In this document: in pieces, positions 38,897 to 48,239 of the stretch | Numbering within the stretch: the stretch's first letter is position 1 | Layout of the letters: each line of letters begins with the position of its first letter | NCBI GenBank assembly: GCA_012842085.1 | Contig: DUTM01000010.1 | Coordinates: 1 to 64,000, forward strand | Origin: Mycobacteriales bacterium | GTDB taxonomy: Bacteria; Actinomycetota; Actinomycetes; Mycobacteriales; Mycobacteriaceae | Direction of reading: 5' to 3' | DNA length: 64,000 nucleotides | Program-made: the position numbers and the translations under genes | The notes under the pieces: generated by a model | Seen by the model: only the letters and a program-made list of their open reading frames with translations | What the model was told of the DNA's origin: nothing | The model's database searches: none

Positions 38897-39202
38897 TTAT
38901 TTCCCCGCCTTTACCTTCAGGTCAGTTTCATGCTGAATGTTTTGTTGTTCGAAGTCATCAACATTGCATTCAAGCAACTGGGCCTGATCCCGCACACGGG
39001 CAATACAAACCGCATCAGCTTGCTCATGATTTCTGAACCAACTCAATATTGCTGATGCTGAGTCGACGCGAGGCAACCCTAGGAAAGGGCCCTCAACAGC
39101 GACCCGATTCGCATACAGCGCTTCTTCGGCACTATTCACCTCGCAGCCCAATTCGCGGGCTCGATCGCGAACCGCACCGGTGTCAATATCTACCTGGCTC
39201 AT
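38897..39202 (-). CDS. EspC-like type VII secretion target protein
   Basis: A 101-residue protein starting MSQVDIDTGAVRDRARELGCEVNSAEEAL, the N-terminal form I recognise in EspC-like (ESX-1 secretion-associated) proteins. It has no membrane segment and is predicted helical. GGGGG precedes the ATG. Its stop is directly followed by the start of the WXG-containing gene (TAA-GTG), so the pair is co-translated, the arrangement seen for EspC/EspA-type and Esx pairs. It occupies the Rv3440c position between glmM and glmS. EspC similarity is by motif; sequence identity was not measured. Confidence 0.6.
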   Translation of the reverse strand: MSQVDIDTGAVRDRARELGCEVNSAEEALYANRVAVEGPFLGLPRVDSASAILSWFRNHEQADAVCIARVRDQAQLLECNVDDFEQQNIQHETDLKVKAGK

Positions 39203-39302
39203 GAGCCCCCCTTTTGAGTGGAGTTGACGTGTCTTTAACTAATATGACGTCACTCGCATGAGGGAGGTTCCCGAACAGAAAATATTGTTTTAAAAAAGTG
39301 TT

Positions 39303-40643
39303 TTAAACAGTGCCAACAACTTGGGCGAGTCGCTCCGCCACAGCGTCGGCCTTCTCCTGGGTTTCAGCTTCCACCATCACCCTCACTAAGGGTTCTGTTC
39401 CAGAAGCACGCAGTAAGACTCGACCAGTGTCACCAAGTTCTACTTCCGCTTCCTTGGTGGCGGCGACGACAGCCGGATCATTAGCAACGGCGTCGCGGTC
39501 AGAGACGGTCACATTGATAAGAATCTGTGGGAGAACAGTCACTACACTGGCCAGTTCCGCAAGGGTTTTGCCGGTAGCAGCCATTCGGTCCATGATCTGC
39601 AGGCCGGTAAGAATTCCGTCACCAGTAGTGGCGTATTCAGGAATCACAATATGGCCGGATTGTTCTCCGCCGAGACTGTAATCATTGGCTCGCAGATCCT
39701 CTAAAACATAGCGGTCACCTACTGCAGTGCACCGCAGTTGGATGCCCTGTTCCTGCATAGCGATATGAAGGCCCAGGTTGGACATGACGGTAGCGACAAG
39801 GGTGTTTTCGGCAAGGCGACCCTCTTCTTTCATCGCCACAGCCAAAATGGCCATAATTTGATCGCCATCGATCAAATTCCCGTCGCGGTCAATAGCTAGG
39901 CACCGATCTGCATCACCATCGTGCGCGATACCAAGATCCGCATTATTGTCGAGGACTGCCTGACGCAGATCCTCCATATGGGTAGAGCCACAGTTGTCGT
40001 TAATGTTGAGGCCATCGGGGGAAGTGTGGATCTGGATTACGTTCGCACCCGCACGTTCATAGGCGAGTGGGGCGGCAGTGGAAGCTGCGCCATTCGCACC
40101 GTCAACCACTACTGTGATTTCGGAAAGGTCGTGGGTGCGTGTTTTGAGAAGGTGCTCCAAGTATGTTTCGAGGGCTTCGGACTGGGCTTGGCGGATACGT
40201 CCGACAGCCGCACCAGTAGGTGGGTTGAGGAAGCAATCTTTGAGGCGTTCTTCAATAGCATCCTCGACCGCGTCATCAAGTTTGTGGCCTCCTGCCGCAA
40301 AGAATTTGATGCCGTTATCGGGCATGGGATTGTGGGAGGCAGAGATCATGACGCCGAGTGCTGCGTCACGTTTTGCGGTTTCGTAGGCAACCGCCGGGGT
40401 GGGGAGTACCCCCAGTAAGTCAACATCCACTCCCCTGCTGGTGAGTCCAGCGGCGAGGGCAGCTTCCAGCATTTCTCCAGAAACTCGCGGGTCGCGGCCC
40501 ACTACAACGCGTGGCCTTTCTGCGCCTGTCTGCTGTGCTGCTAGCACTTGGGCTGCAGCGGCTCCAAGTTGCATTGCGAGACACGGGCTGAGCGTATCGT
40601 TTGCAAGCCCACGTACACCGTCGGTTCCAAAGAGTCGTGCCAT
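39303..40643 (-). CDS. glmM: Phosphoglucosamine mutase
   Basis: GlmM converts glucosamine-6-phosphate to glucosamine-1-phosphate. The 446-residue protein has the active-site phosphoserine loop ISASHNP with Ser103, the metal-binding DGDADR and the sugar loop GEQSGH. The start ATG 40643 ([12 protein letters not shown]) replaces a longer in-frame frame that runs into the rpsI terminator. It is separated from the EspC-like gene by 100 bases. Confidence 0.97.
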   Translation of the reverse strand: MARLFGTDGVRGLANDTLSPCLAMQLGAAAAQVLAAQQTGAERPRVVVGRDPRVSGEMLEAALAAGLTSRGVDVDLLGVLPTPAVAYETAKRDAALGVMISASHNPMPDNGIKFFAAGGHKLDDAVEDAIEERLKDCFLNPPTGAAVGRIRQAQSEALETYLEHLLKTRTHDLSEITVVVDGANGAASTAAPLAYERAGANVIQIHTSPDGLNINDNCGSTHMEDLRQAVLDNNADLGIAHDGDADRCLAIDRDGNLIDGDQIMAILAVAMKEEGRLAENTLVATVMSNLGLHIAMQEQGIQLRCTAVGDRYVLEDLRANDYSLGGEQSGHIVIPEYATTGDGILTGLQIMDRMAATGKTLAELASVVTVLPQILINVTVSDRDAVANDPAVVAATKEAEVELGDTGRVLLRASGTEPLVRVMVEAETQEKADAVAERLAQVVGTV

Positions 40644-40702
40644 GGTTGTAATCCTACTCTGCAGGGTGGAGTGTCTTTGACAGGGGAAGGAAGAATATGG
40701 GA

Positions 40703-40736
40703 AATGCCCCGACAAACCATAGAGGGTCGGGGCATT
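40703..40736. terminator. Terminator after rpsI
   Basis: Arms AATGCCCCGAC and GTCGGGGCATT flank a 12-base loop, 19 bases 3' of the rpsI stop. The following T-run is weak. Confidence 0.7.
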
Positions 40737-40754
40737 CCACAAGCAGTAATGAAT

Positions 40755-41279
40755 TTAGCGCTTGGAGTACTGCGGAGCGCGACGTGCTCCGTGGAGACCA
40801 GCCTTCTTGCGCTCGACTGCACGAGAGTCGCGAGTCAAGAATCCAGCCTTCTTCAGGGCAGCGCGATCATCCGGGTTGACCAGGTTGAGACCACGGGCAA
40901 TAGCTAGACGCATTGCGCCAGCCTGTCCGGAGGGTCCACCGCCACCCAGAATAGCCTTGACGTCGAACTGTTCTTCGCGGTCAACAAGTACCAGCGGGGA
41001 CTTGATGAGCTGCTGATGAACCTTGTTCGGGAAGTAGTCTTCGAGGCTGCGTCCGTTGCAATCAAACTTGCCGGAGCCCGGGGTCATGGTGACGCGAACA
41101 ATGGCTTGCTTGCGACGTCCCACAGCCTGCACCGGACCAGATACCGGAGCGGGCTCAACTTCTGCCTCAATGTTTTCAACAGTGATGTCGGCGGTGAGTT
41201 CTTCAGCAGCTTCCTGAGCGGCTGCTTCCACTGCGGCATCTTCTGCGACGGTCTCGTCGATGTTCTTTTCTTCAGACAT
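40755..41279 (-). CDS. rpsI: 30S ribosomal protein S9
   Basis: A 174-residue S9. The conserved C-terminal core (from about 48) begins [14 protein letters not shown] and ends in PQYSKR, the tail that reaches the P-site. The first 47 residues are an acidic extension ([22 protein letters not shown]) common in actinobacteria. It overlaps rplM by one base (TAATG). Confidence 0.97.
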   Translation of the reverse strand: MSEEKNIDETVAEDAAVEAAAQEAAEELTADITVENIEAEVEPAPVSGPVQAVGRRKQAIVRVTMTPGSGKFDCNGRSLEDYFPNKVHQQLIKSPLVLVDREEQFDVKAILGGGGPSGQAGAMRLAIARGLNLVNPDDRAALKKAGFLTRDSRAVERKKAGLHGARRAPQYSKR

Positions 41280-41722
41280 TACTGAGCCACCTGCTTCATC
41301 TCGTAGGGAACGGGTTTTTGTGCAGCGTGCGGATGCTCGGAACCGGCGTAAACCTTGAGCCGTCCGATCATGTTGCTGCCGAGGCGGGTGTGCGGGAGCA
41401 TGCCCTTCACAGCCTTCTCAACCACGTAAGGGGAATTGGACTTCAGCATGTCGCCCAAAACGTCGGCACGCAGTCCACCCGGGAAGCCGGAGTGGCGGTA
41501 AAGCTTGACCTGTTCGCGCTTGTTAGCGGAAACAGCAACCTTTTCAGCGTTGATGATGACGACGAAGTCTCCGCCATCAACGTTGGGGGTATAGGTGGGC
41601 TTGTGTTTGCCGCGGAGCAATTTGGCGGCCTGGGTTGCTAGACGACCCAGTACCACGTCTGTGGCGTCGATGACGTACCATTTACGGTCGACGTCACCGC
41701 CTTTAGGTACATAAGTAGACAA
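41279..41722 (-). CDS. rplM: 50S ribosomal protein L13
   Basis: L13, 147 residues, with the core [32 protein letters not shown] and GGLRADVLG. The start was taken at a TTG (41722, [10 protein letters not shown]) because GAGGA lies seven bases upstream and mycobacterial L13 starts at the same place (MPTYAPKAGD) and has 147 residues. The frame remains open 44 codons upstream, which is leader. Confidence 0.95.
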   Translation of the reverse strand: MSTYVPKGGDVDRKWYVIDATDVVLGRLATQAAKLLRGKHKPTYTPNVDGGDFVVIINAEKVAVSANKREQVKLYRHSGFPGGLRADVLGDMLKSNSPYVVEKAVKGMLPHTRLGSNMIGRLKVYAGSEHPHAAQKPVPYEMKQVAQ

Positions 41723-41749
41723 AGTGACTTCCTCGTCTCTTGAAATCTG

Positions 41750-41788
41750 CCGGCCAATAGTATCTCCTCGGTTTAGAACAGCGGCCGG
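41750..41788 (-). promoter_or_regulatory. Possible L13 leader hairpin
   Basis: CCGGCC (41750-41755) and GGCCGG (41783-41788) pair across a 27-base loop in the rplM leader, 28 bases upstream of the start. Ribosomal protein operons often have such autoregulatory leaders; L13 binding here is a guess. Confidence 0.3.
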
Positions 41789-41888
41789 TTGGGACCTGTG
41801 AAACCTTGTTACTTCCGCAGATTGTGGAAGTGGTGAAGAGACACCGTTCAGCAATGTTACCAGTTGTTATGCGCGTATAAAAATTTGT

Positions 41889-41923
41889 AAAACGCACCAC
41901 CGAGAAGCTCGATGATGCGTTTT
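41889..41923 (-). terminator. Terminator of the esx operon
   Basis: On the minus strand, arms AAAACGCA and TGCGTTTT extend through CATCATCGAG/CTCGGTGGTG with G-U pairs, and a T-rich stretch follows. It lies 67 bases after the second esx stop and closes the ESX-4 transcription unit before rplM. Confidence 0.75.
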
Positions 41924-41989
41924 AGCTTGTATGAGATTGTGCCTGTCACGACAGGCTATAGAGGTTTTATACCACTTGGTCTTTAGTCT

Positions 41990-42286
41990 TTACATCCAAG
42001 AGGCGGCAGCGCGACGGTTGGTGTCGTTCATGGCGTCGTTACCCTGGCCAACGATAACCCCGATGCGATCCAGAACCTGGTTGAGTTCTGCGGTGGCGCG
42101 GTCCCATTTCAGCTGTTGAGCCTTGTAAGCTTCGGCGGCCTCACCTTCCCAGGTGGACACTAGCGGCTGCAGGTAGGCTTTGAGATCGTCCAGCATGGTG
42201 TTCAGCTTGGAAGCAGACTGAGCAATATCCATGCGAGAGGCCTCGATAGAGGCGAAGTCGTAGCGAATTGTATCCATGTTCATCAT
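41990..42286 (-). CDS. WXG100-family protein EsxT-like
   Basis: A 98-residue Esx protein (EsxT/EsxU partner class). A two-helix hairpin has the WXG turn WEG in LVSTWEGEAAEAYKAQQ (near residue 46). The C-terminus has no clear Y-x-x-x-D/E export signal. The start is probably the ATG at 42277 (third or fourth codon, MDTIRYDF), since GGAG is nine bases from it, or the first ATG at 42286. The stop of the other Esx is 13 bases upstream. Secreted as a heterodimer with it by EccC/EccD. Confidence 0.88.
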   Translation of the reverse strand: MMNMDTIRYDFASIEASRMDIAQSASKLNTMLDDLKAYLQPLVSTWEGEAAEAYKAQQLKWDRATAELNQVLDRIGVIVGQGNDAMNDTNRRAAASWM

Positions 42287-42298
42287 CTCCAGTAAGCC

Positions 42299-42598
42299 TT
42301 ACAGAGAAAGGGTGTTGAGTTGTGCCAGGTGGTCTTCCTGGGATGCTTCGTATGCGGCGCTGTTGGCACGAATGGTCTCAGCAATAGTGTTGAGAGCCTC
42401 ATTGAGCTGGCGGCCACTGTCTTGCCAACGAACCATGAGCTGGTCGAAGGCGACCTTGGCGGAGCCACGCCATGCAGCGTCAAGGCTACCCAGGCGCATT
42501 TGCAGACCGTTCATTTCCGTCTGAACTTGCTGTGCGATATCAACGACATGATTGGCGGCAGACGACATAGTATCGGTCTGAGTATTAAGAGCCACCAT
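42299..42598 (-). CDS. WXG100-family protein EsxU-like
   Basis: A 99-residue Esx protein starting MVALNTQTDTMSSAANHVVDIAQQ (ATG 42598, AAGGAG seven bases upstream; a further open frame of 16 codons was rejected). The turn is WRG in SLDAAWRGSAKVAFDQ. The C-terminus NSAAYEASQEDH resembles an export signal but has Gln where YxxxD/E wants an acidic residue. First of the esx pair and translated before the other Esx. Confidence 0.88.
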   Translation of the reverse strand: MVALNTQTDTMSSAANHVVDIAQQVQTEMNGLQMRLGSLDAAWRGSAKVAFDQLMVRWQDSGRQLNEALNTIAETIRANSAAYEASQEDHLAQLNTLSL

Positions 42599-42760
42599 GT
42601 TCACTCCTTCGTAATATGTTCGGGAGAAGGGTTTTGTTTGCGCCACACCCCCTTTGGCTGCGGCTTGCTTCTCACCACATATGACGCCACTATGCCCAAA
42701 AGGGTTCCCGACATCTGAAAGATTTTTTAATATTTTTCGAATTTACGGGTTCTACGCAGG

Positions 42761-44098
42761 TCAGGATAGTTTTTCGAATTTTATTTGGGATAGCAAAGGT
42801 GCACATTTGCGGAGTGCTTTACTCTTCACCATGCCGTCCTGCATCCGGTATTGGCACCCAAAGGACAATGCGGTAGTGCCGTTGTAGATCACTACCCATT
42901 CGGCGCGAGATGCTTCACCGCTAATTTCTTGGTAGCTGAGTGCAATCGGATAGTGCAGCTGCAGGGGGATCCCAAAATAGGGGTCCCTCCATTCGCGGTA
43001 AATACTGTCCGGATTCTGCAACTCTCGAGATAGCTGCTGAGCCAGTTCCTTCTTCGGATCGGGTTGTACCGTCACCAGCACTCGCATCTGTGGCTCTGTT
43101 GACGGCAGAAATACTCGCTTCCAATCTGTCGCTGCGGGTCCATCAGATTTCTCGTCCCCAATATTGTGGGAGGAATCCTTATCGATGTCCCAGGATGTTG
43201 GCAGGAATAGTTTTCCTCCCGGGAATTCAATCCACTCACCCTGCACCTTAGTGCCGGATTCTGGGGGCTCGTTGGCTGCTAGCGGCTCTCCGCCGCTCTC
43301 AGAAATTACTATTTCGTCGGTTGGGGAGGAATTTTTCACAGCCGCTACTCCCCCGCCGATTGCTACTGCTGCCACCACCGCAAGCGAAGCTGCTACCCAG
43401 GGCCACTTTTTGCGTACTGGGGTTTCGTCAGCATGGCGTTTCTCTGCGACCTGCTGGGCCATGCTCTCCAAATAAGCTTGGTCGGTGAGCACATCGTTGA
43501 CGTCATCAATGGTGACGCGGTAGGACATAACACCAGCAGTAATGAGGGTGTCGCAAATCAGTTGGCAGAGCTCTGCTTTATTGCCGCTATATTCGCCAAG
43601 GATCAGCACGTCCGTATCGTCATCGAAGCGGTCCACTGCCGCTCGAATCGTAGATCCTACGGAGTAGCGCCATTCTTCGGAGTTGAATGTTCCGGCGGCA
43701 AAACCCATGCCGGGGAACATTTCTTGATACTTCAGATTCCCAGTGAAGTGGTCGGCGATGCAGATCACCATGTGTTTGGCGGAGAACTCTACCGTGCAGA
43801 CATAGTGGGGAGGACAGGAGCGGGCATCAAAACTAATCCAGTCGTTCGCAACCTTCCAGCTGGGACGCGGCATCTCCGTGGTCTGGCAAATCCGCATGAA
43901 CTCTTGTTTAAGTGGACTGTCCCATGCGCTGGGAACGATCAGTACGTCCTCTTGGGGGCAGCCTTCAAAAAACCATTCCAGAAGTGGGGAATGTGCTGGA
44001 GCAACCAGCAATCCCTTCAGAAAATCGTCTGGATCGATGGGCAGTATTTCCCCGTGATAAACAACTGCGGTTCCCCACAGTCCCGTAAAAGTGGTCAT
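42761..44098 (-). CDS. Type VII secretion-associated protein (Rv3446c family)
   Basis: A 445-residue membrane protein typical of ESX-4 loci. The N-terminal half is cytoplasmic and of unknown fold (HSPLLEWFFEGCPQEDV...). One transmembrane helix spans about 233-254 (WPWVAASLAVVAAVAIGGGVAAV). The C-terminal domain is extracytoplasmic with EFPGGKLFLPTSWDI. Its start overlaps the eccC stop (TAATG). It belongs to the TIGR03931-type family; function unknown, but it probably joins the ESX-4 membrane complex. Confidence 0.85.
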   Translation of the reverse strand: MTTFTGLWGTAVVYHGEILPIDPDDFLKGLLVAPAHSPLLEWFFEGCPQEDVLIVPSAWDSPLKQEFMRICQTTEMPRPSWKVANDWISFDARSCPPHYVCTVEFSAKHMVICIADHFTGNLKYQEMFPGMGFAAGTFNSEEWRYSVGSTIRAAVDRFDDDTDVLILGEYSGNKAELCQLICDTLITAGVMSYRVTIDDVNDVLTDQAYLESMAQQVAEKRHADETPVRKKWPWVAASLAVVAAVAIGGGVAAVKNSSPTDEIVISESGGEPLAANEPPESGTKVQGEWIEFPGGKLFLPTSWDIDKDSSHNIGDEKSDGPAATDWKRVFLPSTEPQMRVLVTVQPDPKKELAQQLSRELQNPDSIYREWRDPYFGIPLQLHYPIALSYQEISGEASRAEWVVIYNGTTALSFGCQYRMQDGMVKSKALRKCAPLLSQIKFEKLS

Positions 44099-47000
44099 TA
44101 TTGAGCGTCGTCCTTTTTATCAATGGGGTAGGCAATCTGCACCACCATGTGCTCGCCGTTCTCATTAACTGTGTCGGCACGGCCCACGGGCAGCGGACGG
44201 GCTTTACGTCCGTTGAGGATGGCACCTTCTTCCTTAGATCCGTTCATCAAAAGTGTGGTGGGGTGCAATTCACGGAGTCGAGTGAGAAAGGGCTCGAAGC
44301 TGGCGCGCGAGAATCCGGTACAGCGGCGTGCCACAATGACATGCAAACCAATGTCACGGCCATAGGGCAGCAGCTCAACGAGATCCAATAGGGGGTTTCC
44401 GGAGGAGCTTGCGACCAAGTCATAGTCATCGACAACCAGGTACACGTCAGGCCCTTCCCACCAGGAGCGGTTCTGCAACTGAACTGGATCGATAACACCC
44501 GATGGCAGTCGATCTTCCAGGGCTTTTTTGAGCTGCCCAGCAAAAGACATTACTTCCTGCTTGGTGGAGGCATATCCTGCCAGGTGGCTTTGTGGGCAGG
44601 CGCCTAGGAGTTGACGGCGATAGTCAACAATGAGGAATTTGGCGTCTTTGGGCTCTGCCACTTTAGTTAGCCGTTGCACAAATGTGCGCAGGAGCGTGGA
44701 TTTACCGGAGCCGTCACCGATAACGAGCAGATTCTCTTTTTGGCCAGTGTCGAAAACGTAGTTCCCCAGGGTGTTTCCTTCGATGCCCAAAGGCACTCGG
44801 TACCCATGGCCACTGCGGGTAATGGGCTCCAGTTCTGCCAGATCGGCCACGCGCGGCAGCAACGCCAACGGCTGCACCGGAGGCACAGACTCCCAGCGCT
44901 CAGCAATCTGCAACAAACCAGCTTGGTTTTGGAGAGCGAACAAGAAATGGAGACCCGTTTCGGTAATACCGCGGCCCGGCATCTTGGGAACCTTTTCAGC
45001 GTTCCGGCGCCCCATCATGGAGTCGGCGGTGTCGCCGAGGCGAAGCTCCCACCGGGTGGTGAGACTGTCACGCGGCGCAGCACGCACATCCGCCCATCGC
45101 TGCGCACTAACCACAAGGTGAATATTGTAGGAAAGACCTTCGCGGGCGATCTGCCGGACTTTCTCCTCAATCTCCATGTCGTTTTCTACGAGGGCGGCCC
45201 AGCCGTCAATCATGAGGACAATATGCTGCTCGATAGGCAGTTCGCCATCTGCACGGCCTCGCAATTCCTGCCCGACCTCAGCAAATGTGCGTTCCAAACG
45301 TTCCGTATCGGAGGTTGAGCAAACCGATGCGCAATGCGGCAAGATACGCAGGTGGGAAAGTACGCCACCACCAGCGTCAACCGCATAAAGTTTAAGATTT
45401 TCGGGGGAATTCTCTTGGCAGAGCGCGGAGGCGATCGTCACCAGCGCCTCGGATTTACCGGACTGGGTCGTTCCTACGACTAGAGCATGTTCCACGCTGG
45501 ACAGTGACACGCGCATTGCTTTACGCATCTGTTGCGCCGGCACGTCCACCAGTCCCACAACGCCTTGCTGGGAAAGCTCATCTACTTCCATCACCCCGGA
45601 AGTGGAAACCGCCAACAGTTGTGCAGCTTCTGTTACGCTGATCTGCTCTGGCAAGGGCGGCAACCACACTTGGTGTGCTCGCGGCAGGTTCGCAGGGAAC
45701 TTGTTGAGGAGGGTGTGAAAGATAGTCCGTTCCTCGGAGTCCTCCTCGACCGGATGTTCCTCTTCCGCGGCTTCGATAGTGACCTCGGGTTGTTCCTCCC
45801 GCACCTCAATGGAATATCCATAGGTGCCGGCGCGAAGGGGGCTGACACCATAAAACTCTAGGAAGCGATCTTCCTTGTCATAGACTTCGAGCTCGTCTCG
45901 GTCGCGGCGGTGGACTCTTTTTTGCACCGCACCGGACACGTAAAAGGCGCGGAATTTCTGTAGCTCTTCACCGCCGCCGCAAAGATAACCCACACCGGGC
46001 ATCTGGGGGAGTTCGTAGGCTGCTGCCACCCCGATAACAGAGCGGGATTCCGCGGCGGAGAAAGTTTTGAGAGCAATCCGATACGACAGGTGGGATTCCA
46101 ATCCCCGCAGTTTACCCGCATCAATACGCTGGGATGCGAGCAACAAGTGAACGTGGAGGGAACGTCCAAGCCGACCAATCTGCACGAAAAGATCAGCAAA
46201 ATCCGGGCGTTCCGACAGCAACTCCGAAAACTCGTCCACAATAATGAGCAGAGCGGGAAGGTGCGGGTATTTTTCCACATCTACCAGCCCCCGTGAGCGG
46301 GCCTTATTGTATTCATCAATATTGGCGTAGCCGCCCGCCGCATGCAGGATCTCCTGACGGCGCCGAAGTTCACCTTCCAGAGCGGCGTACATACGTTCCA
46401 CCGCCAGGGCATCATCAGACAAGTTAGTGATGACTGCCGCCACGTGGGGTGCCCCCGCAATACCGGAGAATGTTGCGCCACCTTTAAAGTCAATAAGAAC
46501 AAGGTTCACTTGGTCGGGGCTGTGGGAGGCCAACAAGCCAGCAACCAAAGTGCGCAGCAGCTCGGATTTACCGGAACCGGTAGCACCAATACAGAGTCCG
46601 TGTGGCCCCACACCACCTTGTGCAGATTCCTTGAAGTCCAGATAAACAGGCTTGCCTTCATCGTCCAAGCCGAAAGGAATCCGCAGCCGGTCCCGGCCCA
46701 CCTTCAAAGACCAATCGCGGTCGGCCAAGAAATTATCAACTTCCCCCATACCAAGCAGGGTGAAGAGGTCTTCTTTTGTCGTTTCCTCATCGTCCCCTGC
46801 GGCGGCAGTGTCGCCCTTCGCGGCTACCGACAATCCAGCTAATTGGTGTGCCGCTGCAGTGGCATCGGCATGGGAGAGTTGTTCGGCATATCCGACCACC
46901 GAGTATTCACCTTCGAAACTGGCGGTAAGAACGTTCTCCTCATCAACATGCAGCCACATGCCCTGTTCATCATCTTCTTCATGAGGGAGGAAAGCGATCA

Positions 47001-48003
47001 CATTGTTGAAGTAGGGACCACGGGCTTCCAGAAACTCTGCACTGTCGGTGATGAGCACGGTGGTGCCGGTAGCTGGAACCACCGCACGCATATCAAAAAC
47101 ATTGTCCAGCAAGTTCACCGGGTAGAGGTCAGCAGCTTCTTGACGCACGACGTGGGGAGCCCACTTCATGAGCTCCAGCCATTCGGGATCTTCACAAGCC
47201 AAAATAACGTGGCAATCTTCGGGGTGGTGGGTAAGCAAAAATGTCATCACCATAGACCGGAAGAGAGCTCGAGATTTCTCTTCATCCCCTGTTACCGCAA
47301 CCCGTCCAAAGCCTTTCATACTGAAGACAATGGGCATGTCAGACAGCATATTGGCCTGCTGCGAAAAGAGGTGCAGGGCAGCTACCGAAATGGGTTCTAG
47401 TTCCTCTTCACGGGGTAGTTCCGGAAAAATGTATTTCTCTTCCGTGGCACGCGGCCCACTGGCGATACGTAGGCAAAGGAAAGAATCGTCATCTTCCCTA
47501 ATCGCCCAAAAATAGCGATGATCAAAAACTGAACGATAGCGCGCACCATGCGGGAACCGCTCCTCTTCTTCCTTGCGGAAAAGCTGTTGCAGTTCATTCC
47601 GTTCGTCTTCCAGCTCTGCGAGATAACGAATATATTCGCGGCGGCGGCGCATCATCTCCTGTTTGGTGTTTCCGCCTCCCAGGGAGCTAGAAATCATCGT
47701 GCCGGCAGATGCCAGCATCATGATCGGAAACATCAGCATCATCGGGCTCATGCGGCCGCCAGATCGAGCCATCCAGATGACAGAACCAAGAACACCTACC
47801 ACCATGACGATGGGCATGAGTTTGGGGAGCAGCGGTGTGGGATCTGCGGTCGGCACCTCCGGAGCAGGCTCAATCTCGATCGGCTCAAACTCTGCGGATT
47901 CCGGATCGGGAAGACGACGCAGCCGTACCGGACGGGTGACTTCCGCGCGGAAGCCCGTCGTGCTGCCATTCATATGCGCTTGTGAAGATTGGTGTTCAGA
48001 CAT
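44098..48003 (-). CDS. eccC: EccC, FtsK/SpoIIIE ATPase of the type VII secretion system
   Basis: The motor of the ESX secretion channel: 1,301 residues with two N-terminal transmembrane helices (about 63-80 and 87-110) and three FtsK-like ATPase domains. Walker A motifs are GATGSGKS (Lys479), GTTQSGKS (Lys850) and GDGSGKS (Lys1101). The third is one residue shorter than the GxxxxGK[ST] consensus. Walker B-like segments are LVLIDFKGG, YAVDAGGG and FLIVDYRRQ. Unlike EccCa/EccCb of ESX-1, it is one chain, as in other ESX-4 systems. First gene of the minus-strand half of the locus. Confidence 0.95.
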   Translation of the reverse strand: MSEHQSSQAHMNGSTTGFRAEVTRPVRLRRLPDPESAEFEPIEIEPAPEVPTADPTPLLPKLMPIVMVVGVLGSVIWMARSGGRMSPMMLMFPIMMLASAGTMISSSLGGGNTKQEMMRRRREYIRYLAELEDERNELQQLFRKEEEERFPHGARYRSVFDHRYFWAIREDDDSFLCLRIASGPRATEEKYIFPELPREEELEPISVAALHLFSQQANMLSDMPIVFSMKGFGRVAVTGDEEKSRALFRSMVMTFLLTHHPEDCHVILACEDPEWLELMKWAPHVVRQEAADLYPVNLLDNVFDMRAVVPATGTTVLITDSAEFLEARGPYFNNVIAFLPHEEDDEQGMWLHVDEENVLTASFEGEYSVVGYAEQLSHADATAAAHQLAGLSVAAKGDTAAAGDDEETTKEDLFTLLGMGEVDNFLADRDWSLKVGRDRLRIPFGLDDEGKPVYLDFKESAQGGVGPHGLCIGATGSGKSELLRTLVAGLLASHSPDQVNLVLIDFKGGATFSGIAGAPHVAAVITNLSDDALAVERMYAALEGELRRRQEILHAAGGYANIDEYNKARSRGLVDVEKYPHLPALLIIVDEFSELLSERPDFADLFVQIGRLGRSLHVHLLLASQRIDAGKLRGLESHLSYRIALKTFSAAESRSVIGVAAAYELPQMPGVGYLCGGGEELQKFRAFYVSGAVQKRVHRRDRDELEVYDKEDRFLEFYGVSPLRAGTYGYSIEVREEQPEVTIEAAEEEHPVEEDSEERTIFHTLLNKFPANLPRAHQVWLPPLPEQISVTEAAQLLAVSTSGVMEVDELSQQGVVGLVDVPAQQMRKAMRVSLSSVEHALVVGTTQSGKSEALVTIASALCQENSPENLKLYAVDAGGGVLSHLRILPHCASVCSTSDTERLERTFAEVGQELRGRADGELPIEQHIVLMIDGWAALVENDMEIEEKVRQIAREGLSYNIHLVVSAQRWADVRAAPRDSLTTRWELRLGDTADSMMGRRNAEKVPKMPGRGITETGLHFLFALQNQAGLLQIAERWESVPPVQPLALLPRVADLAELEPITRSGHGYRVPLGIEGNTLGNYVFDTGQKENLLVIGDGSGKSTLLRTFVQRLTKVAEPKDAKFLIVDYRRQLLGACPQSHLAGYASTKQEVMSFAGQLKKALEDRLPSGVIDPVQLQNRSWWEGPDVYLVVDDYDLVASSSGNPLLDLVELLPYGRDIGLHVIVARRCTGFSRASFEPFLTRLRELHPTTLLMNGSKEEGAILNGRKARPLPVGRADTVNENGEHMVVQIAYPIDKKDDAQ

Positions 48004-48239
48004 AATTCCCCTAGTGAACTCTGCGGCCGATCATAAACAACTCACTATTTTGGTGGGGACGCTACATTGTCATCAACCATAAAACCCCACCAATTAAGTC
48101 ACTTGTTTTTTACGCATTTCCGCTGCTCAAGGACTTTTATTTGCAAAGGAAACCATCATAAATGAAAAGTAAACCCTTGACGTTTTGGGGCCTGCCTATC
48201 AGGGTGTAATAGTCCATCTCTCTTTAATGGGGGTTAATT
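48004..48239. other. Divergent intergenic region between eccC and eccD
   Basis: 236 bases without an ORF, containing the start regions of the two ESX-4 half-operons. A TATGAT on the minus strand (48160-48155) and TTGACG (48177-48182) with TGTAAT further on are weak promoter-like strings. No well-defined repeat or RNA was seen. Confidence 0.4.

Noticed and set aside
41723-41854. 44-codon N-terminal extension of L13
   Set aside because: L13 is 147 residues in relatives and the TTG at 41722 has a GAGGA site; the extension is leader with an inverted repeat.
42598-42646. N-terminal extension of the first Esx protein
   Set aside because: The ATG at 42598 has a good AAGGAG site, and the 99-residue product fits the WXG100 length.
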